A stretch of DNA of 43,132 bases from Cellvibrionaceae bacterium (GCA_021151615.1 JAGKXA010000008.1:1-43132); one strand, 5' to 3'. Counted from the first letter of the stretch, positions 8,681 through 18,165 are shown. Made by a program: numbers and translations. The notes: generated by a model from the letters alone, not told the origin.

Positions 8681-8709
8681 TTGCAAAGAGACTATTCTGT
8701 GCGATAAAT
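8681..8709 (+). promoter_or_regulatory. Candidate promoter of the flagellar operon
   Basis: TTGCAA (8681-8686) and GATAAA (8703-8708) are spaced 16 bases apart, a moderate sigma-70-like match. The same place also shows GCGATAA, similar to the sigma-28 -10 element, but no TAAA lies at the matching -35 distance. The whole 8651-8841 gap is AT-rich and otherwise without a supported gene. Confidence 0.3.
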
Positions 8710-8841
8710 TACGACAATCAAGTTGAAATATACAAAGACATGTACTACCGCTTTTTTGATATGAAAAATTCAGTGAAGTGCAGAAGAGTTTTTTATTTCG
8801 GAATTTAATTTTACCTATAAAAATAAGGCTTGGGGAACAGT

Positions 8842-9111
8842 GTGGAATCCGACGTAGCGTTGCGGCTAATCAGTCACATGTTGATTACGGCTGCCCTTAT
8901 ATCTGCACCGCTTATATTGGCAAACTTAGTAGTTGGTCTTGTCATCAGCATTATTCAAGTCGTTACTCAGATTCAGGAGATGACGTTGACGTTTGTTCCA
9001 AAATTAATTGTGTCTGTATTGGTGCTATTGATTTTTGGTAATTGGATGCTGAGTACATTGCAGGTTTTTACCAGAGAAGTATTTGCGCAAGCCGCTACGT
9101 TTGCCTTGTGA
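8842..9111 (+). CDS. fliQ: FliQ, flagellar export gate subunit
   Basis: An 89-residue protein, the standard FliQ length, starting at GTG 8842 with GGGGAA upstream. A TTG at 8830 in the same frame would add four residues without a better ribosome site. Two membrane helices flank the family signature ISIIQVVTQIQEMTLTFVPK. With FliP and FliR it forms the export gate in the inner membrane. Unusually, fliP is not adjacent but lies at the far end of the run (26324), so the usual fliPQR order is broken. Confidence 0.92.
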   Translation: MESDVALRLISHMLITAALISAPLILANLVVGLVISIIQVVTQIQEMTLTFVPKLIVSVLVLLIFGNWMLSTLQVFTREVFAQAATFAL

Positions 9112-9121
9112 ATTTAGTCGC

Positions 9122-9868
9122 ATGGATAGCGTAAACCAGCTTTTTGTAATTTCCGCGCTAATTTTTTTTCGGTTGTTACCCATTATTGTTGTCTCGCCGA
9201 TTATGATGCTAAGGCGAGTTCCTGTGCTTGTGAGGGTGGTTCTCGGGATTTCTCTCGCGATTATTCTTGCCGCAGGTTACGGCGATACAGTTAATAATTT
9301 GCATTTGACGTTTGGTTGGGGATCGCTAATTTCGGAGTTTGCGGTTGGGATGATATTGGCATTTGGATTTCATGCCGCTCAGGGATCTATGCAGGTTATG
9401 GGACATGTAATCGATCAGCAGATTGGCTTTGCAGCAGCCACCGTATTTGACCCCGCATCGGAACAAATGCACAGCCTCATTGGCGAGCTGATGGTATTGA
9501 TGGTTCTCGTTGCTTTTTTGTCACTGGATATCCATCACAAGTTGATGTTGGGGATTGCATCAACGCTACATCTAATTCCCCTCGGGCAGACAGTTCATAT
9601 AAATATTGAAGGTGTGTGGCAAATCCTCGCTATCCAGTTTGCTGTGGCATTTGCACTGGCATGCCCGGTGATTTTGAGTTTGTGGTTGGTTGACGTCATA
9701 TTGGCACTCGCATCAAGGTCGCTTCCGCAAGCAAATATTTATTTTGTCGCCATGCCAGTCAAAATTGCGATTGGTTTAATTCTAGTTGTTTGGTTGACCA
9801 CTTATGTTCTTCCTCATTTGGCTCGTATGTTTGAATTAATTTTCAATAATTGGGTGACGATTTTTTAA
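9122..9868 (+). CDS. fliR: FliR, flagellar export gate subunit
   Basis: A 248-residue polytopic membrane protein starting at ATG 9122; an upstream in-frame extension would overlap fliQ. It has the FliR pattern: an N-terminal helix with FFRLLPIIVVSP, ASEQMHSLIGELMVLM in the middle, and the QANIYFVAMPVKIAIGL segment (about 206-222) typical of the family near the C-terminus. It belongs to the FliPQR gate through which export substrates pass. It starts 10 bases after fliQ and is followed by flhB after 9 bases. Confidence 0.92.
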   Translation: MDSVNQLFVISALIFFRLLPIIVVSPIMMLRRVPVLVRVVLGISLAIILAAGYGDTVNNLHLTFGWGSLISEFAVGMILAFGFHAAQGSMQVMGHVIDQQIGFAAATVFDPASEQMHSLIGELMVLMVLVAFLSLDIHHKLMLGIASTLHLIPLGQTVHINIEGVWQILAIQFAVAFALACPVILSLWLVDVILALASRSLPQANIYFVAMPVKIAIGLILVVWLTTYVLPHLARMFELIFNNWVTIF

Positions 9869-9877
9869 GGGGAAGTC

Positions 9878-10951
9878 ATGGCTGAGGAGATGGATAAGGA
9901 AGAACAGGCAACGCCCCATAAATTGGAGGAGGCCAGGAAAAAAGGTCAGGTTGGACGTAGTCCGGAATTGGTTTCCCTTGCGTTGTTATTGGCGTTGTTG
10001 GGTGGAATTCTGGCACTGATGCCGACACTCGCTGATACAATCGCAGGCTATACCAGCGCATGGATTGAAAATGCATCCTTACTTGGACGGGACTGGGTTA
10101 CATTATTGCAGCAGGCAAAGCAGGGTAGTTCAAGTTTGCTGAGATATTTAGGGCCCTTGTATTTGTTTGCAATTGCAGCCGTAATTATTGCTTCGATAGT
10201 ACATGCTGGTGTAGTGTTTAGTACGCATCCGCTAAAACCGGATATCCAACGCATTAATCCTGCAAAAAATATCAAAAAATTATTTTCGCTAAAAGCGCTT
10301 GTCGAGTTATTCAAGGTGCTCGTCAAGCTGGCGCTTTTTATCGGTGTCTCCTTTATATTTTTTCAGGACTATTTGATACAAATTGGTCAATCGCAATGGG
10401 GCGGTCCAAAGCAGATTGCCGGATTGTGGTTGGATGCGACTGTTGGGCTTGTCTGTTGGCTGCTGGCAGTTTTTATACTCTCTGCCCTTTTTGACCTATG
10501 GCATAACAAGCGTGACTTTGCAAAACAGATGCGAATGAGTCGCCGCGATATAAAAGATGAACACCGCCGCAGGGAAGGTGATCAGGAAATAAAGGCTAAA
10601 AGAAAAAGAACACAATTACAGATCATGAAGCGCGTTTCGGGAATGAGAAAAATCAAAGAAGCGGATGTTGTGATCACTAATCCTACCCATGTGGCAGTTG
10701 CTTTACAGTACCGCCCAAAAACCATGGCATTACCCATTGTGATTACTTCAGGCAAGGGCTTTTTTGCAAAGCTTATTATATTGACGGCACGGAAAAATAA
10801 AATTCTGGTTTTGCGTAGGCCGCCACTGGCGAGAGCGCTCTTCAAAGATGTGCAACCGGGCGCGCCGATTGCGGCTGATCACCAAAATGCCGTCGCTAAA
10901 ATTTATCGCTGGGTGGTTAGCGTTCCAGGGAATAAGGTTTTACATTCATGA
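9878..10951 (+). CDS. flhB: FlhB, export substrate-specificity switch
   Basis: A 357-residue protein with four membrane helices and a cytoplasmic C-domain. The autocleavage motif NPTH is at 268-271 in VVITNPTHVAVALQY, so the switch from rod/hook to later substrates should be possible. The N-terminus has the expected EKATPHKLEEAR-like segment (EQATPHKLEEARKKG). AAGGGG precedes the ATG. The gene overlaps flhA by four bases (ATGA), indicating translational coupling. Confidence 0.95.
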   Translation: MAEEMDKEEQATPHKLEEARKKGQVGRSPELVSLALLLALLGGILALMPTLADTIAGYTSAWIENASLLGRDWVTLLQQAKQGSSSLLRYLGPLYLFAIAAVIIASIVHAGVVFSTHPLKPDIQRINPAKNIKKLFSLKALVELFKVLVKLALFIGVSFIFFQDYLIQIGQSQWGGPKQIAGLWLDATVGLVCWLLAVFILSALFDLWHNKRDFAKQMRMSRRDIKDEHRRREGDQEIKAKRKRTQLQIMKRVSGMRKIKEADVVITNPTHVAVALQYRPKTMALPIVITSGKGFFAKLIILTARKNKILVLRRPPLARALFKDVQPGAPIAADHQNAVAKIYRWVVSVPGNKVLHS

Positions 10952-13047
10952 TTGCCCAGTTAAGAAATTTAACATCGAGTTCAACAGAGTTATTCCTGAT
11001 ATTGGGGATGATCTGTATTTTATTCATTCTTTTTACCCCGATACCGACGGAGTTCCTGGATTTTCTTATCCTGCTGAATTTTTCCGTGGCATTGCTTATT
11101 TTATTGGTAACTTTTTATACCGATAAGCCGCTTTCGTTTTCTACCTTCCCGTCATTGTTATTGATGACTACTCTGTTTCGTCTGGCATTAAATATCTCGG
11201 CAACTCGACTTATTCTTGATAATGGTGATGCAGGAAAGGTAATTAATGCGGTGGGATTGCATGTGGTTGGCGGGAACTACGTAATAGGGTTGGTTGTATT
11301 TTTTATTCTGATTGTAGTGCAGTACGTAGTGGTAACAAATGGTGCGCAGCGTGTTGCTGAAGTCGCCGCGCGATTCACGCTGGATTCGCTTCCCGGCAAA
11401 CAAATGAGCATTGATGCCGACTTGAACATGGGACTAATTGACCAGGAGGAGGCAAAACTCAAGCGTGCGCAACTTGAGCGTGAATCAAATTTTTATGGCG
11501 CAATGGACGGGGCATCCAAATTTGTTAAAGGTGACGCAATTGCCGGTATTATTATCATTTTTATCAATATTATCGGCGGCCTCACCATTGGTATCGTGCA
11601 ACTGGACATGGGTTGGAGCGAGGCGTTTCGCCATTACACTTTATTGACGGTCGGGGACGGGATAGTTACGCAAATACCCTCGCTTATTATTGCCGTGGCG
11701 GCAGGTATTATCATTACCCGAGCCGCCACCGATACGCGCCTTGGCCAGGAAATTACCAGGCAGTTTTCAGCGCACCCCAAAACATTAATTATTGTTTGCG
11801 TCGCGCTGGCAGGCATTGGTTTGTTACCCGGCGTACCCTTACTGCAAATATATTGCATCATTTTCATTCTCGGGCTTGCTGCCTGGATTTCCACACGAAT
11901 CTCCAAAACGCGCAACGCCTTGACTGAAGCAGTGCAAGGGAAAGTCAATGAATTGTCCGGATTATCAGCGGGAGAAAGCGAAGACGATTTGTATGAATTG
12001 GCCAGCGTAGCGCCCTTTCAGATACTCATTGGTAGAAATTTAGCGCAGCAATATTTATCGGCTCGTTCCGAGTTTGACCAGCGACTTATCACCTTGCGTA
12101 AGCAGCTGGCGCGCGACCTCGGAATTATATTGCCCGCCCTGCAAACCAAAATCGATAATAAACTTGAGCCGGATAATTATGAAATTTATGTGCAGGGAGT
12201 CAGAGTGGGTGAGGGGCAGTTGGAGTTGCAGTCAGTCCTGGCGATTAATCCTGGTGGTGAACGTGCAAAATTAGAAGGTAAAACCACCAGAGAACCAACC
12301 TATGGCTTGCCAGCTTTATGGATTTCTCCCGAACAGGTGCCTAATGCAAAATCCGCAGGTTATACCCTGGTTGAACCGGAAACTGTACTGGTTACACACA
12401 TACAGGAACTCTGCAAAAAATTTGCGCCAGAATTTTTGACGCGATCAGAAACGGAAAAGCTCATTGAGCGGCGCCGACAAGTAATGGGCTCACTGGTCGA
12501 CGACTTGATTCCTGCGGTTTTATCTTATTCCGATATTCAGCGGGTTCTTCAGTTGCTATTGAAAGAACATATTCCGATTCGCAACATAGAAGCCATCCTT
12601 GAGGTTTTGGCTGATTTGGGCCGGAGTTTAAAGTCGCCTGAGGATTTGGTTGAGCGCATTAGGGAGAAGCTTGGCCCCTTGATATCCGAGCAGCTTAAAG
12701 ATTCGAATGGTGATGTGCAGGTTCTTACACTAGCTCCCGAGTTGGAGCGCCATTTGCTTTTGGCTGCAAGGCAAAAGGAAACCGGAATCTCGTTGTTATC
12801 CCCGACAGAGTTAGAAACGTTTGTTACAAAAATAGCAATGGAATGCGAAAAAATGATGCGTAAAAGTCACGCGCCGATTTTGCTGTGTGCCTCGCCAATT
12901 CGTCGCATCTTAAAAAATATGCTCTCGCGAACCGCTCCTCAGCTCAATGTTGTTGCTATCAATGAAGTGGCTTATCACGCGCGAATCGTGTCATTCGGCG
13001 TGATCGCAGTCGAGATAAACTCGCATAATTTAGAGAGGGCTGTATGA
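10948..13047 (+). CDS. flhA: FlhA, export gate platform
   Basis: A 699-residue protein of typical FlhA length. The N-terminal half has about eight membrane helices and the conserved cytoplasmic FHIPEP-type loop, seen as VAARFTLDSLPGKQMSIDAD (about 140-160). The C-terminal domain (about 350-699) forms the chaperone/substrate docking ring. The GDGIVTQIPSLIIAVAAGII segment is also typical. FlhA couples proton-motive force to export. It overlaps flhB and the following rod gene by four bases each. Confidence 0.95.
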   Translation: MIAQLRNLTSSSTELFLILGMICILFILFTPIPTEFLDFLILLNFSVALLILLVTFYTDKPLSFSTFPSLLLMTTLFRLALNISATRLILDNGDAGKVINAVGLHVVGGNYVIGLVVFFILIVVQYVVVTNGAQRVAEVAARFTLDSLPGKQMSIDADLNMGLIDQEEAKLKRAQLERESNFYGAMDGASKFVKGDAIAGIIIIFINIIGGLTIGIVQLDMGWSEAFRHYTLLTVGDGIVTQIPSLIIAVAAGIIITRAATDTRLGQEITRQFSAHPKTLIIVCVALAGIGLLPGVPLLQIYCIIFILGLAAWISTRISKTRNALTEAVQGKVNELSGLSAGESEDDLYELASVAPFQILIGRNLAQQYLSARSEFDQRLITLRKQLARDLGIILPALQTKIDNKLEPDNYEIYVQGVRVGEGQLELQSVLAINPGGERAKLEGKTTREPTYGLPALWISPEQVPNAKSAGYTLVEPETVLVTHIQELCKKFAPEFLTRSETEKLIERRRQVMGSLVDDLIPAVLSYSDIQRVLQLLLKEHIPIRNIEAILEVLADLGRSLKSPEDLVERIREKLGPLISEQLKDSNGDVQVLTLAPELERHLLLAARQKETGISLLSPTELETFVTKIAMECEKMMRKSHAPILLCASPIRRILKNMLSRTAPQLNVVAINEVAYHARIVSFGVIAVEINSHNLERAV

Positions 13048-13793
13048 CCGACTTGATTTCCGGTTTGGCAGAAGTAATGAGTGCGGAAATTAAAAATCTC
13101 GACACCATTGCAAACAACACGGCAAATTTGAATACGCCCGGGTTTCGCGCCGAATATGCATCGCTTAAGAGCGTTAATTTTTTGTCGCAAATTCAACCTT
13201 TGTCGACTGAATACATGGCGAGCTCTCTTGCCGGTAATCAGATGGATCAATCTGCTGTTATGCAGCGGACCGTGCAGCAGAATGATGGAAGTGTTAAGTC
13301 GAGCGGCATCAATAGCCATATGGCGTTGCGTGGCGAAGCCTGGTTTGTAGTGGAGAAAAATAACCAACTTTATCTCACGCGAAATGGCATGTTTAACGTT
13401 GATGCCGATGGCAATTTAAAGGCCGGGAATGGCGCAAGCGTGATAGGGGAGTCAGGCCCAATTAACGGATTAACCAGCGATTTTACCGTTAGCAACGATG
13501 GAAAAATAATGCAAGGTGATAAACAGCTTGGCCAGCTAATGATTGTGGCTACTGCACCGGAAGCTACCTTTATTCATCGGGGCGATAGCCTGTATGAAAC
13601 ATCCTCGTTTCTGGAAAAAGCTGCCCCCGGGGATTATTCCATCTTAACGGGTGTTTATGAGGGCAGTAATACCGATACAGCGGCGGATATGATCCGCTTG
13701 ATGCAAACAACGAGACATATTGAAACTATCCAGCGATCAATTGCGGCATACGATCAATTATTGAATGTCGGGATTAACCAACTGGGTAAATAA
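13044..13793 (+). CDS. flgF: FlgF, proximal rod protein
   Basis: A 249-residue axial protein. The N-terminal rod motif is seen as LDTIANNTANLNTPGFRAE (about 19-37), and the C-terminal helix ends MIRLMQTTRHIETIQRSIAAYDQ, as in rod and hook proteins. The central domain includes ALRGEAWFVVEKNNQLYLTRNG, the FlgF/FlgG-type 'G-x-x-F-F-x-V' region. Gene order ahead of flgG supports FlgF. It lacks a signal peptide, as expected for a type III substrate. Confidence 0.85.
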   Translation: MTDLISGLAEVMSAEIKNLDTIANNTANLNTPGFRAEYASLKSVNFLSQIQPLSTEYMASSLAGNQMDQSAVMQRTVQQNDGSVKSSGINSHMALRGEAWFVVEKNNQLYLTRNGMFNVDADGNLKAGNGASVIGESGPINGLTSDFTVSNDGKIMQGDKQLGQLMIVATAPEATFIHRGDSLYETSSFLEKAAPGDYSILTGVYEGSNTDTAADMIRLMQTTRHIETIQRSIAAYDQLLNVGINQLGK

Positions 13794-13814
13794 ATTTCAC
13801 AACGGATTAACACT

Positions 13815-14606
13815 ATGATTGACGCCTTGAATATTTCGGAAAGTGGTTTGCATGCAACTCAAAAATGGATTGATTCCATTTCAAATAATGTAGCCAATAT
13901 GCAGACCGTTGGTTATAAAAAAATGAGCGTGAATTTTTCCAATATGGTGAATCAACCGGCTTCTCCCGGCGCCCCCGCTGCCGCGGATAGCCAGGATAGT
14001 GCTGCTTATGGCATTGGCACCCAGATCGCATCGGTAAATTCGGTGTTCACTAGTGGCTCAATCAAGTCGACTAAAAATGAACTTGATGTAGCTATCCAGG
14101 GCAACGGCTTTTTTGAAGTTATTCGCGGTGATGGCACTTTTGCCTACACCAGAGCCGGTCAATTCAAAGTGAATAGTGAAGGCGCACTCACCACTATAGA
14201 TGGCTTGCCGCTCTCTGCAGATATCAGAATTCCACCTGATGTTTCTTCAGTGCAAATAGATGCAAATGGCAACTTAAAAGGCCTTGTGGCCAGCACCGGC
14301 GAAGTGATTGATTTGGGTGAACTCAGGATTGCGAATGTGATCGATCCCCAATCATTAAAATCTGTTGGAAATGGATTGTATGTAAATGATCGTTCTGTGA
14401 ATGACAGCGCTGACTCAATCACATTGGAGAGTGCGGGTACTAACGGCACTGGACAGCTCCTACAGGGATTTTTAGAGATGTCGAACGTCGATCTCATTGA
14501 GGAAATGTCCAGCTTGGTGCTGGCCCAGCGTGCCTATCAGTTGAACGCCCGCATTATACAAACGGCGGATCAAGTAATGGAAACGATTAACAATTTAAGA
14601 AGATAA
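13815..14606 (+). CDS. flgG: FlgG, distal rod protein
   Basis: A 263-residue protein with the canonical N-terminal motif (ISNNVANMQTVGYKK, about 23-37), the central AIQGNGFFEV segment and the C-terminal SNVDLIEEMSSLVLAQRAYQ followed by ADQVMETINNLRR. Length and motifs match FlgG, which forms the distal rod crossing the periplasm. It lies 21 bases after flgF. Confidence 0.92.
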   Translation: MIDALNISESGLHATQKWIDSISNNVANMQTVGYKKMSVNFSNMVNQPASPGAPAAADSQDSAAYGIGTQIASVNSVFTSGSIKSTKNELDVAIQGNGFFEVIRGDGTFAYTRAGQFKVNSEGALTTIDGLPLSADIRIPPDVSSVQIDANGNLKGLVASTGEVIDLGELRIANVIDPQSLKSVGNGLYVNDRSVNDSADSITLESAGTNGTGQLLQGFLEMSNVDLIEEMSSLVLAQRAYQLNARIIQTADQVMETINNLRR

Positions 14607-14616
14607 AAACTGTTCC

Positions 14617-15342
14617 ATGGTACGTCTTTTAATAATTTTATGGCTCATTTCGATGCGCGTAATGGCAACTGATGAAAAGTTGCCAGATTGCTATGCGGCG
14701 GATATGGATGGCACAAAGCAGTTATCACCTGCGTTGCTGCAGATAACCCGACATGTCTGTGAGCAGTGGAAGGGAAAGTTTGAAAAAATGAGCTGGCAAT
14801 TAATTGGTTCCGAAAATAAAAGCTTTTTGGACGCTAATAGAAAAATTATTGCTTATGAGATTGGTGATTTAAGAAATGGACGGCTCTGGGTAAAAGTAAA
14901 CTCTTCGTTAAATGGCCTGCAGCAAAGTAGCCTTATCTGGTTAAGGATTAAAGGCTACGCCACAGTGTGGTCGGTTAAGCGGGATACCTCGGTAAACAGC
15001 CTTTTATTAAAGGAAGATATTATTCGGCACTCAGCTGACGTTACCACCGAGAATATCACCGCTGACCAAATAGTTGCAGAACCCGTAGGCATGTATGTTC
15101 GTAAATCGTTAAGAAAAGGCGCGATTATTTCGACAACCAATGTTAGCAAGCCACCGTTAATTCAACAGAATCAGCCGATCCAGGTCTTGGTTGAAAACAA
15201 TGGTTTGCAGATAACTGCCAGGGCAATTGCGTTATCTACCGGATGGAGTGTTGGCGACACTATTGCTGTTTTGGTGAACGGTGCGTCTCAAAAAACTGAA
15301 GCTGTCGTTGCAAAAAGAGGATGGGCAAATGTTTCGATCTAA
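14617..15342 (+). CDS. flgA: FlgA, P-ring assembly chaperone
   Basis: A 241-residue protein with a Sec signal peptide (about 1-17, ending RVMA) and a C-terminal SAF domain (about 118-241). The SAF landmarks include LLLKEDIIRHSADV, AEPVGMYVRKSLRKGAIIS and VLVENNGLQITARAIAL. FlgA is the periplasmic chaperone for FlgI. It sits directly before flgH and flgI, and its 3' end overlaps the start of flgH by 14 bases. Confidence 0.88.
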   Translation: MVRLLIILWLISMRVMATDEKLPDCYAADMDGTKQLSPALLQITRHVCEQWKGKFEKMSWQLIGSENKSFLDANRKIIAYEIGDLRNGRLWVKVNSSLNGLQQSSLIWLRIKGYATVWSVKRDTSVNSLLLKEDIIRHSADVTTENITADQIVAEPVGMYVRKSLRKGAIISTTNVSKPPLIQQNQPIQVLVENNGLQITARAIALSTGWSVGDTIAVLVNGASQKTEAVVAKRGWANVSI

Positions 15343-15916
15343 AAGTCATTGTATTGGTTTTGCGCTGCTTGCTTTGGTGTGGGGCGCTAATAGTTTGCAC
15401 GCAGAAAGTTTGATTGATGTGAAAAGTTATCGCGCCTTAACCAGTGATCATCGCGCATATCGTGTGGGCGAGCCCATTGTTATTTTGGTTATTGAATCGA
15501 CGCGCGCTGAATCTACGGCGAATACTGGTGTGCAAAGTAATGTTTCCATTTCTGGTACCTATGGCAATGACGGTAATAATCACAGCGCCGGCGTTGCCTT
15601 GGGTGGCAAAAACGATGGTTCAGGACAAACGAGCAGGAAGGGCCAGGCAACAACTCAATTAAGCACACGCGTTACCGAAATTATAGGTGCCGGACTATTC
15701 CGCATTGAAGGTGAGCACAATCTGATCGTTAATGGTGAACATCAGCAAATTATTTTGTCCGGTATTATCCGTGCTGAAGATATAGCGAAAGATAACAGCG
15801 TGTTATCCAATCGTATTGCCGATGCACATGTCAAGATCGTTGGCTCAGGTGATGTAAGTGATTCGCAACGTCAAAGTATCTTGTACAAAGTATTCAAGTG
15901 GTTGAGGCTGATGTAA
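15329..15916 (+). CDS. flgH: FlgH, L-ring protein without a lipobox
   Basis: A 195-residue protein from ATG 15329 (AAGAGG upstream). FlgH signatures are YRVGEPIVILVIE and the later IEGEHNLIVNGEHQQIILSGIIRAEDI followed by NSVLSNRIADAHVKIVGSG. FlgH is normally a lipoprotein of about 220-230 residues. Here the signal peptide ends NSLHAES, a signal peptidase I type site, and no lipobox Cys is present. It is also about 30 residues short, mainly near the N-terminus. It should still form an outer-membrane ring with FlgI, but without lipid anchoring. The stop codon overlaps the flgI start (TAATG). Confidence 0.88.
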   Translation: MFRSKSHCIGFALLALVWGANSLHAESLIDVKSYRALTSDHRAYRVGEPIVILVIESTRAESTANTGVQSNVSISGTYGNDGNNHSAGVALGGKNDGSGQTSRKGQATTQLSTRVTEIIGAGLFRIEGEHNLIVNGEHQQIILSGIIRAEDIAKDNSVLSNRIADAHVKIVGSGDVSDSQRQSILYKVFKWLRLM

Positions 15917-17031
15917 TGAAACCGTTGAAAAAATGGATAATTTTCTGTTTATTTATCTGCACACCCTGCGCGCTTGCTGCTACCAGCAACGTGCGTTTAA
16001 AAGATATTGCTCGCATTGCAAACGCTCGTGAAAACGCATTGGTTGGTTACGGAATAGTAGTAGGTCTGTCCGGTTCGGGAGACTCATCAAGGAACCGTGC
16101 TACATTGCAAACACTTGCGAACACTCTGGCAAATTTCGGAGTAAAAATATCGGACGATGATTTAAATGCGCGCAACACGGCCGCAGTCATGGTTACGGGA
16201 ACCTTGCCGGCTTTTGCCGAGGAAGGGGACAAGCTGGATGTGCAGATTTCATCATTGGGTGATGCGCGCAGCCTCGCAGGAGGGACTTTGGTGTTGACCC
16301 CTTTGTATGGGCCTGATCAAAAATTATATGCCCTGGCGCAGGGCGCGCTTGCGGTTGGCGGCTTTCAAGTTGAATCAAACGGGAATTCAGTCCAGAAAAA
16401 TTACCCTACTGCGGGGCGCATTCCTCGCGGGGCGAATGTGGAGGCTTCTCCCTTGCGCAAAGATTCCAGTGAGCAACGAACTGTCTCGATTATTTTAAAC
16501 GAACCTGATTACACCACGGCACAGCGCGTTACATCAGCGATTAGTAGTGCGTTGAATATTCGCCAGGTAAAAGCGGTGCACCCAGGCAAAATTGAAGTCT
16601 CCCTGCCGGGGAATGACCAATACATGGAGATGGTTGCGGCGCTTGAAAATATTGTCGTCACACCGGATTACGCATCACGCATTGTTGTGAATGAGCGGAA
16701 CGGTACTATTGTTGCCGGCAGTAATGTGAGAATCGGCGCAGTTAGTATTGCGCAAGGTGATTTGCAAATTGTTATTAAAACCGATTACGAAGTTTCGCAA
16801 CCTTATTTTTACGGGCGGGCGAATTCGGAAATACAAACAACCGTTGTTCCCGACACGAATATCGATGTCAAGGATCGGGAGCCAGGTTTGGTACAAATGG
16901 CTGAAGGTGTAACTGTCGGGGAGTTGGTTCAGTCGCTTCAGCGTATTCACGTCAACATGCGCGACATCATCACCATTTTGCAATCCATAAAATCTGCCGG
17001 CGCCTTGCATGCCGAGCTGATTATTCAATAA
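15916..17031 (+). CDS. flgI: FlgI, P-ring protein
   Basis: A 371-residue protein with a Sec signal peptide (about 1-21, ending CALAA). The FlgI start motif VRLKDIARIANARENALVGYG is split by the family-typical GLSGSGDSS. Other signatures are ARNTAAVMVTGTLPAF and GEEGDKLDV-like FAEEGDKLDVQISSLGDA, and LVQSLQRIHVNMRDIITILQ at the end. The protein forms the peptidoglycan-level bushing. Start chosen at ATG 15916, which overlaps the flgH stop; six extra in-frame residues upstream are unlikely. Confidence 0.93.
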   Translation: MKPLKKWIIFCLFICTPCALAATSNVRLKDIARIANARENALVGYGIVVGLSGSGDSSRNRATLQTLANTLANFGVKISDDDLNARNTAAVMVTGTLPAFAEEGDKLDVQISSLGDARSLAGGTLVLTPLYGPDQKLYALAQGALAVGGFQVESNGNSVQKNYPTAGRIPRGANVEASPLRKDSSEQRTVSIILNEPDYTTAQRVTSAISSALNIRQVKAVHPGKIEVSLPGNDQYMEMVAALENIVVTPDYASRIVVNERNGTIVAGSNVRIGAVSIAQGDLQIVIKTDYEVSQPYFYGRANSEIQTTVVPDTNIDVKDREPGLVQMAEGVTVGELVQSLQRIHVNMRDIITILQSIKSAGALHAELIIQ

Positions 17032-17041
17032 GGAAAAAGTC

Positions 17042-17413
17042 ATGGCTTCATCAGATCTTGTTATTGATGTTACCAGTTGGGCGATGCGGCTCGAACAAAC
17101 CAAGGCTGACATGGCGAGTCGTAATATTGCGGCGGCCAATATTCCCGGAAGCAGGCCCATGCAAGTTGATTTTGCCAATCAGGTCAACTTGCTAAAAAAT
17201 GCTGTGTATACCGGTGCGGATACGGAATCTATCGCGGGATTATTGCGTCAATCTTTCGGTACAACCGCGAGTAAAAATACCGGCATTGGCGGCGGTGTGC
17301 AGCTTGATACTGAAGTCGCGGATTTGACCAGTGCAGAACTGCGCTACAAGACATTGGCTGAAGGTTTATCGCGTCAGCTTTCACTTTTAACAATAGCGGC
17401 TAGCGGTAAATAA
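17042..17413 (+). CDS. flgB: FlgB, proximal rod protein
   Basis: A 123-residue protein with the rod-type N-terminus (MASRNIAAANIPGSRP, about 24-39) and a C-terminal helix ELRYKTLAEGLSRQLSLLTIA. Its length fits FlgB, slightly short. It begins the rod set flgB-flgC-fliE, placed after rather than before the flgF/flgG genes. Confidence 0.85.
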   Translation: MASSDLVIDVTSWAMRLEQTKADMASRNIAAANIPGSRPMQVDFANQVNLLKNAVYTGADTESIAGLLRQSFGTTASKNTGIGGGVQLDTEVADLTSAELRYKTLAEGLSRQLSLLTIAASGK

Positions 17414-17425
17414 CAGGAACAAGAT

Positions 17426-17833
17426 ATGAGTTATCTCAATCCAATCGGTGATGCGGTACGTTTCGGACTCAACTACGAAAAACTGCGTGTGGAAGCCGCA
17501 AGTTATAATTTGGCGATTGCAAATGTCGCTATCCAGAATAATCAAAATAGCGCAGGCTTGTCAGTGTCGGTCGCTGCAAGTCCGTTTGCCAATGCCCTTG
17601 GTTTGCCGGTGGTGGTAAGCCAAACTGAAAATGCGGATGTATTTCGCAAAGTGCATGACCCGCTTAATCCTAACGCGAATATCGATGGTGATGTGCTCTA
17701 TCCCAATATAGATCCTACCCATGAAATGACTACACTGGTTTCTGCTACCCGCGCCTATGAAGCAAACGTCCGGGCGTTTAATACTTTGCACCAGATGTCA
17801 TCAAAAGCACTTGAAATTGGAGGTCGTAGATAA
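17426..17833 (+). CDS. flgC: FlgC, proximal rod protein
   Basis: A 135-residue protein with an N-terminal helix LRVEAASYNLAIANVAIQNN (a diverged version of the 'S-x-N-I-A-N' rod motif), the central VFRKVHDPLNPNANIDGDVLYPN that is highly characteristic of FlgC, and a C-terminal HEMTTLVSATRAYEANVRAF. AGGAACAAG precedes the ATG. The gene touches fliE by one base. Confidence 0.92.
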   Translation: MSYLNPIGDAVRFGLNYEKLRVEAASYNLAIANVAIQNNQNSAGLSVSVAASPFANALGLPVVVSQTENADVFRKVHDPLNPNANIDGDVLYPNIDPTHEMTTLVSATRAYEANVRAFNTLHQMSSKALEIGGRR

Positions 17834-18147
17834 TGGATTCGCTCACCGCTATCCAATCTGTTTCATCTGTCCCTGAATCATTACAAATTAGTTCACTTGA
17901 TAATGTTGCGCAGATGCCTCAGGCAAAAACCTCGTTTGCTTCGATGATTGGTGAAGGCGTAAATAATGTAAACACCAACCTGCAAACTGCCGAGGCCTCG
18001 ATGAATGCCTTCGCATTGGACGGGAACATGCCCACACACGAGTTAATGCTCACTATGGAAAAGGCGAAATTTTCGCTACAAGTCGCAGTGGAAGTGCGCA
18101 ATCGTTTGGTTGAAGCCTATTCCGAATTAACACGCATGCAAATTTAG
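17833..18147 (+). CDS. fliE: FliE, MS-ring/rod junction protein
   Basis: A 104-residue protein of usual FliE length. The family pattern SFASMIGEGVNNVN is followed by MPTHELMLTMEKAKFSLQVA and VEVRNRLVEAYSELTRMQI at the end. FliE links the MS ring and rod and is the first type III substrate. Confidence 0.93.
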   Translation: MDSLTAIQSVSSVPESLQISSLDNVAQMPQAKTSFASMIGEGVNNVNTNLQTAEASMNAFALDGNMPTHELMLTMEKAKFSLQVAVEVRNRLVEAYSELTRMQI

Positions 18148-18165
18148 TATTGAGAGAACGCTATT

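Noticed and set aside
8700..8707. Sigma-28 -10-like TGCGATAA before fliQ
   Set aside because: The nearest AAA-containing -35 candidate is three bases too close; kept only as part of a weak general promoter call.
8626..8808. 60-codon frame between the TPR operon and fliQ
   Set aside because: It overlaps the terminator hairpin, has no ribosome site and shows no family resemblance.
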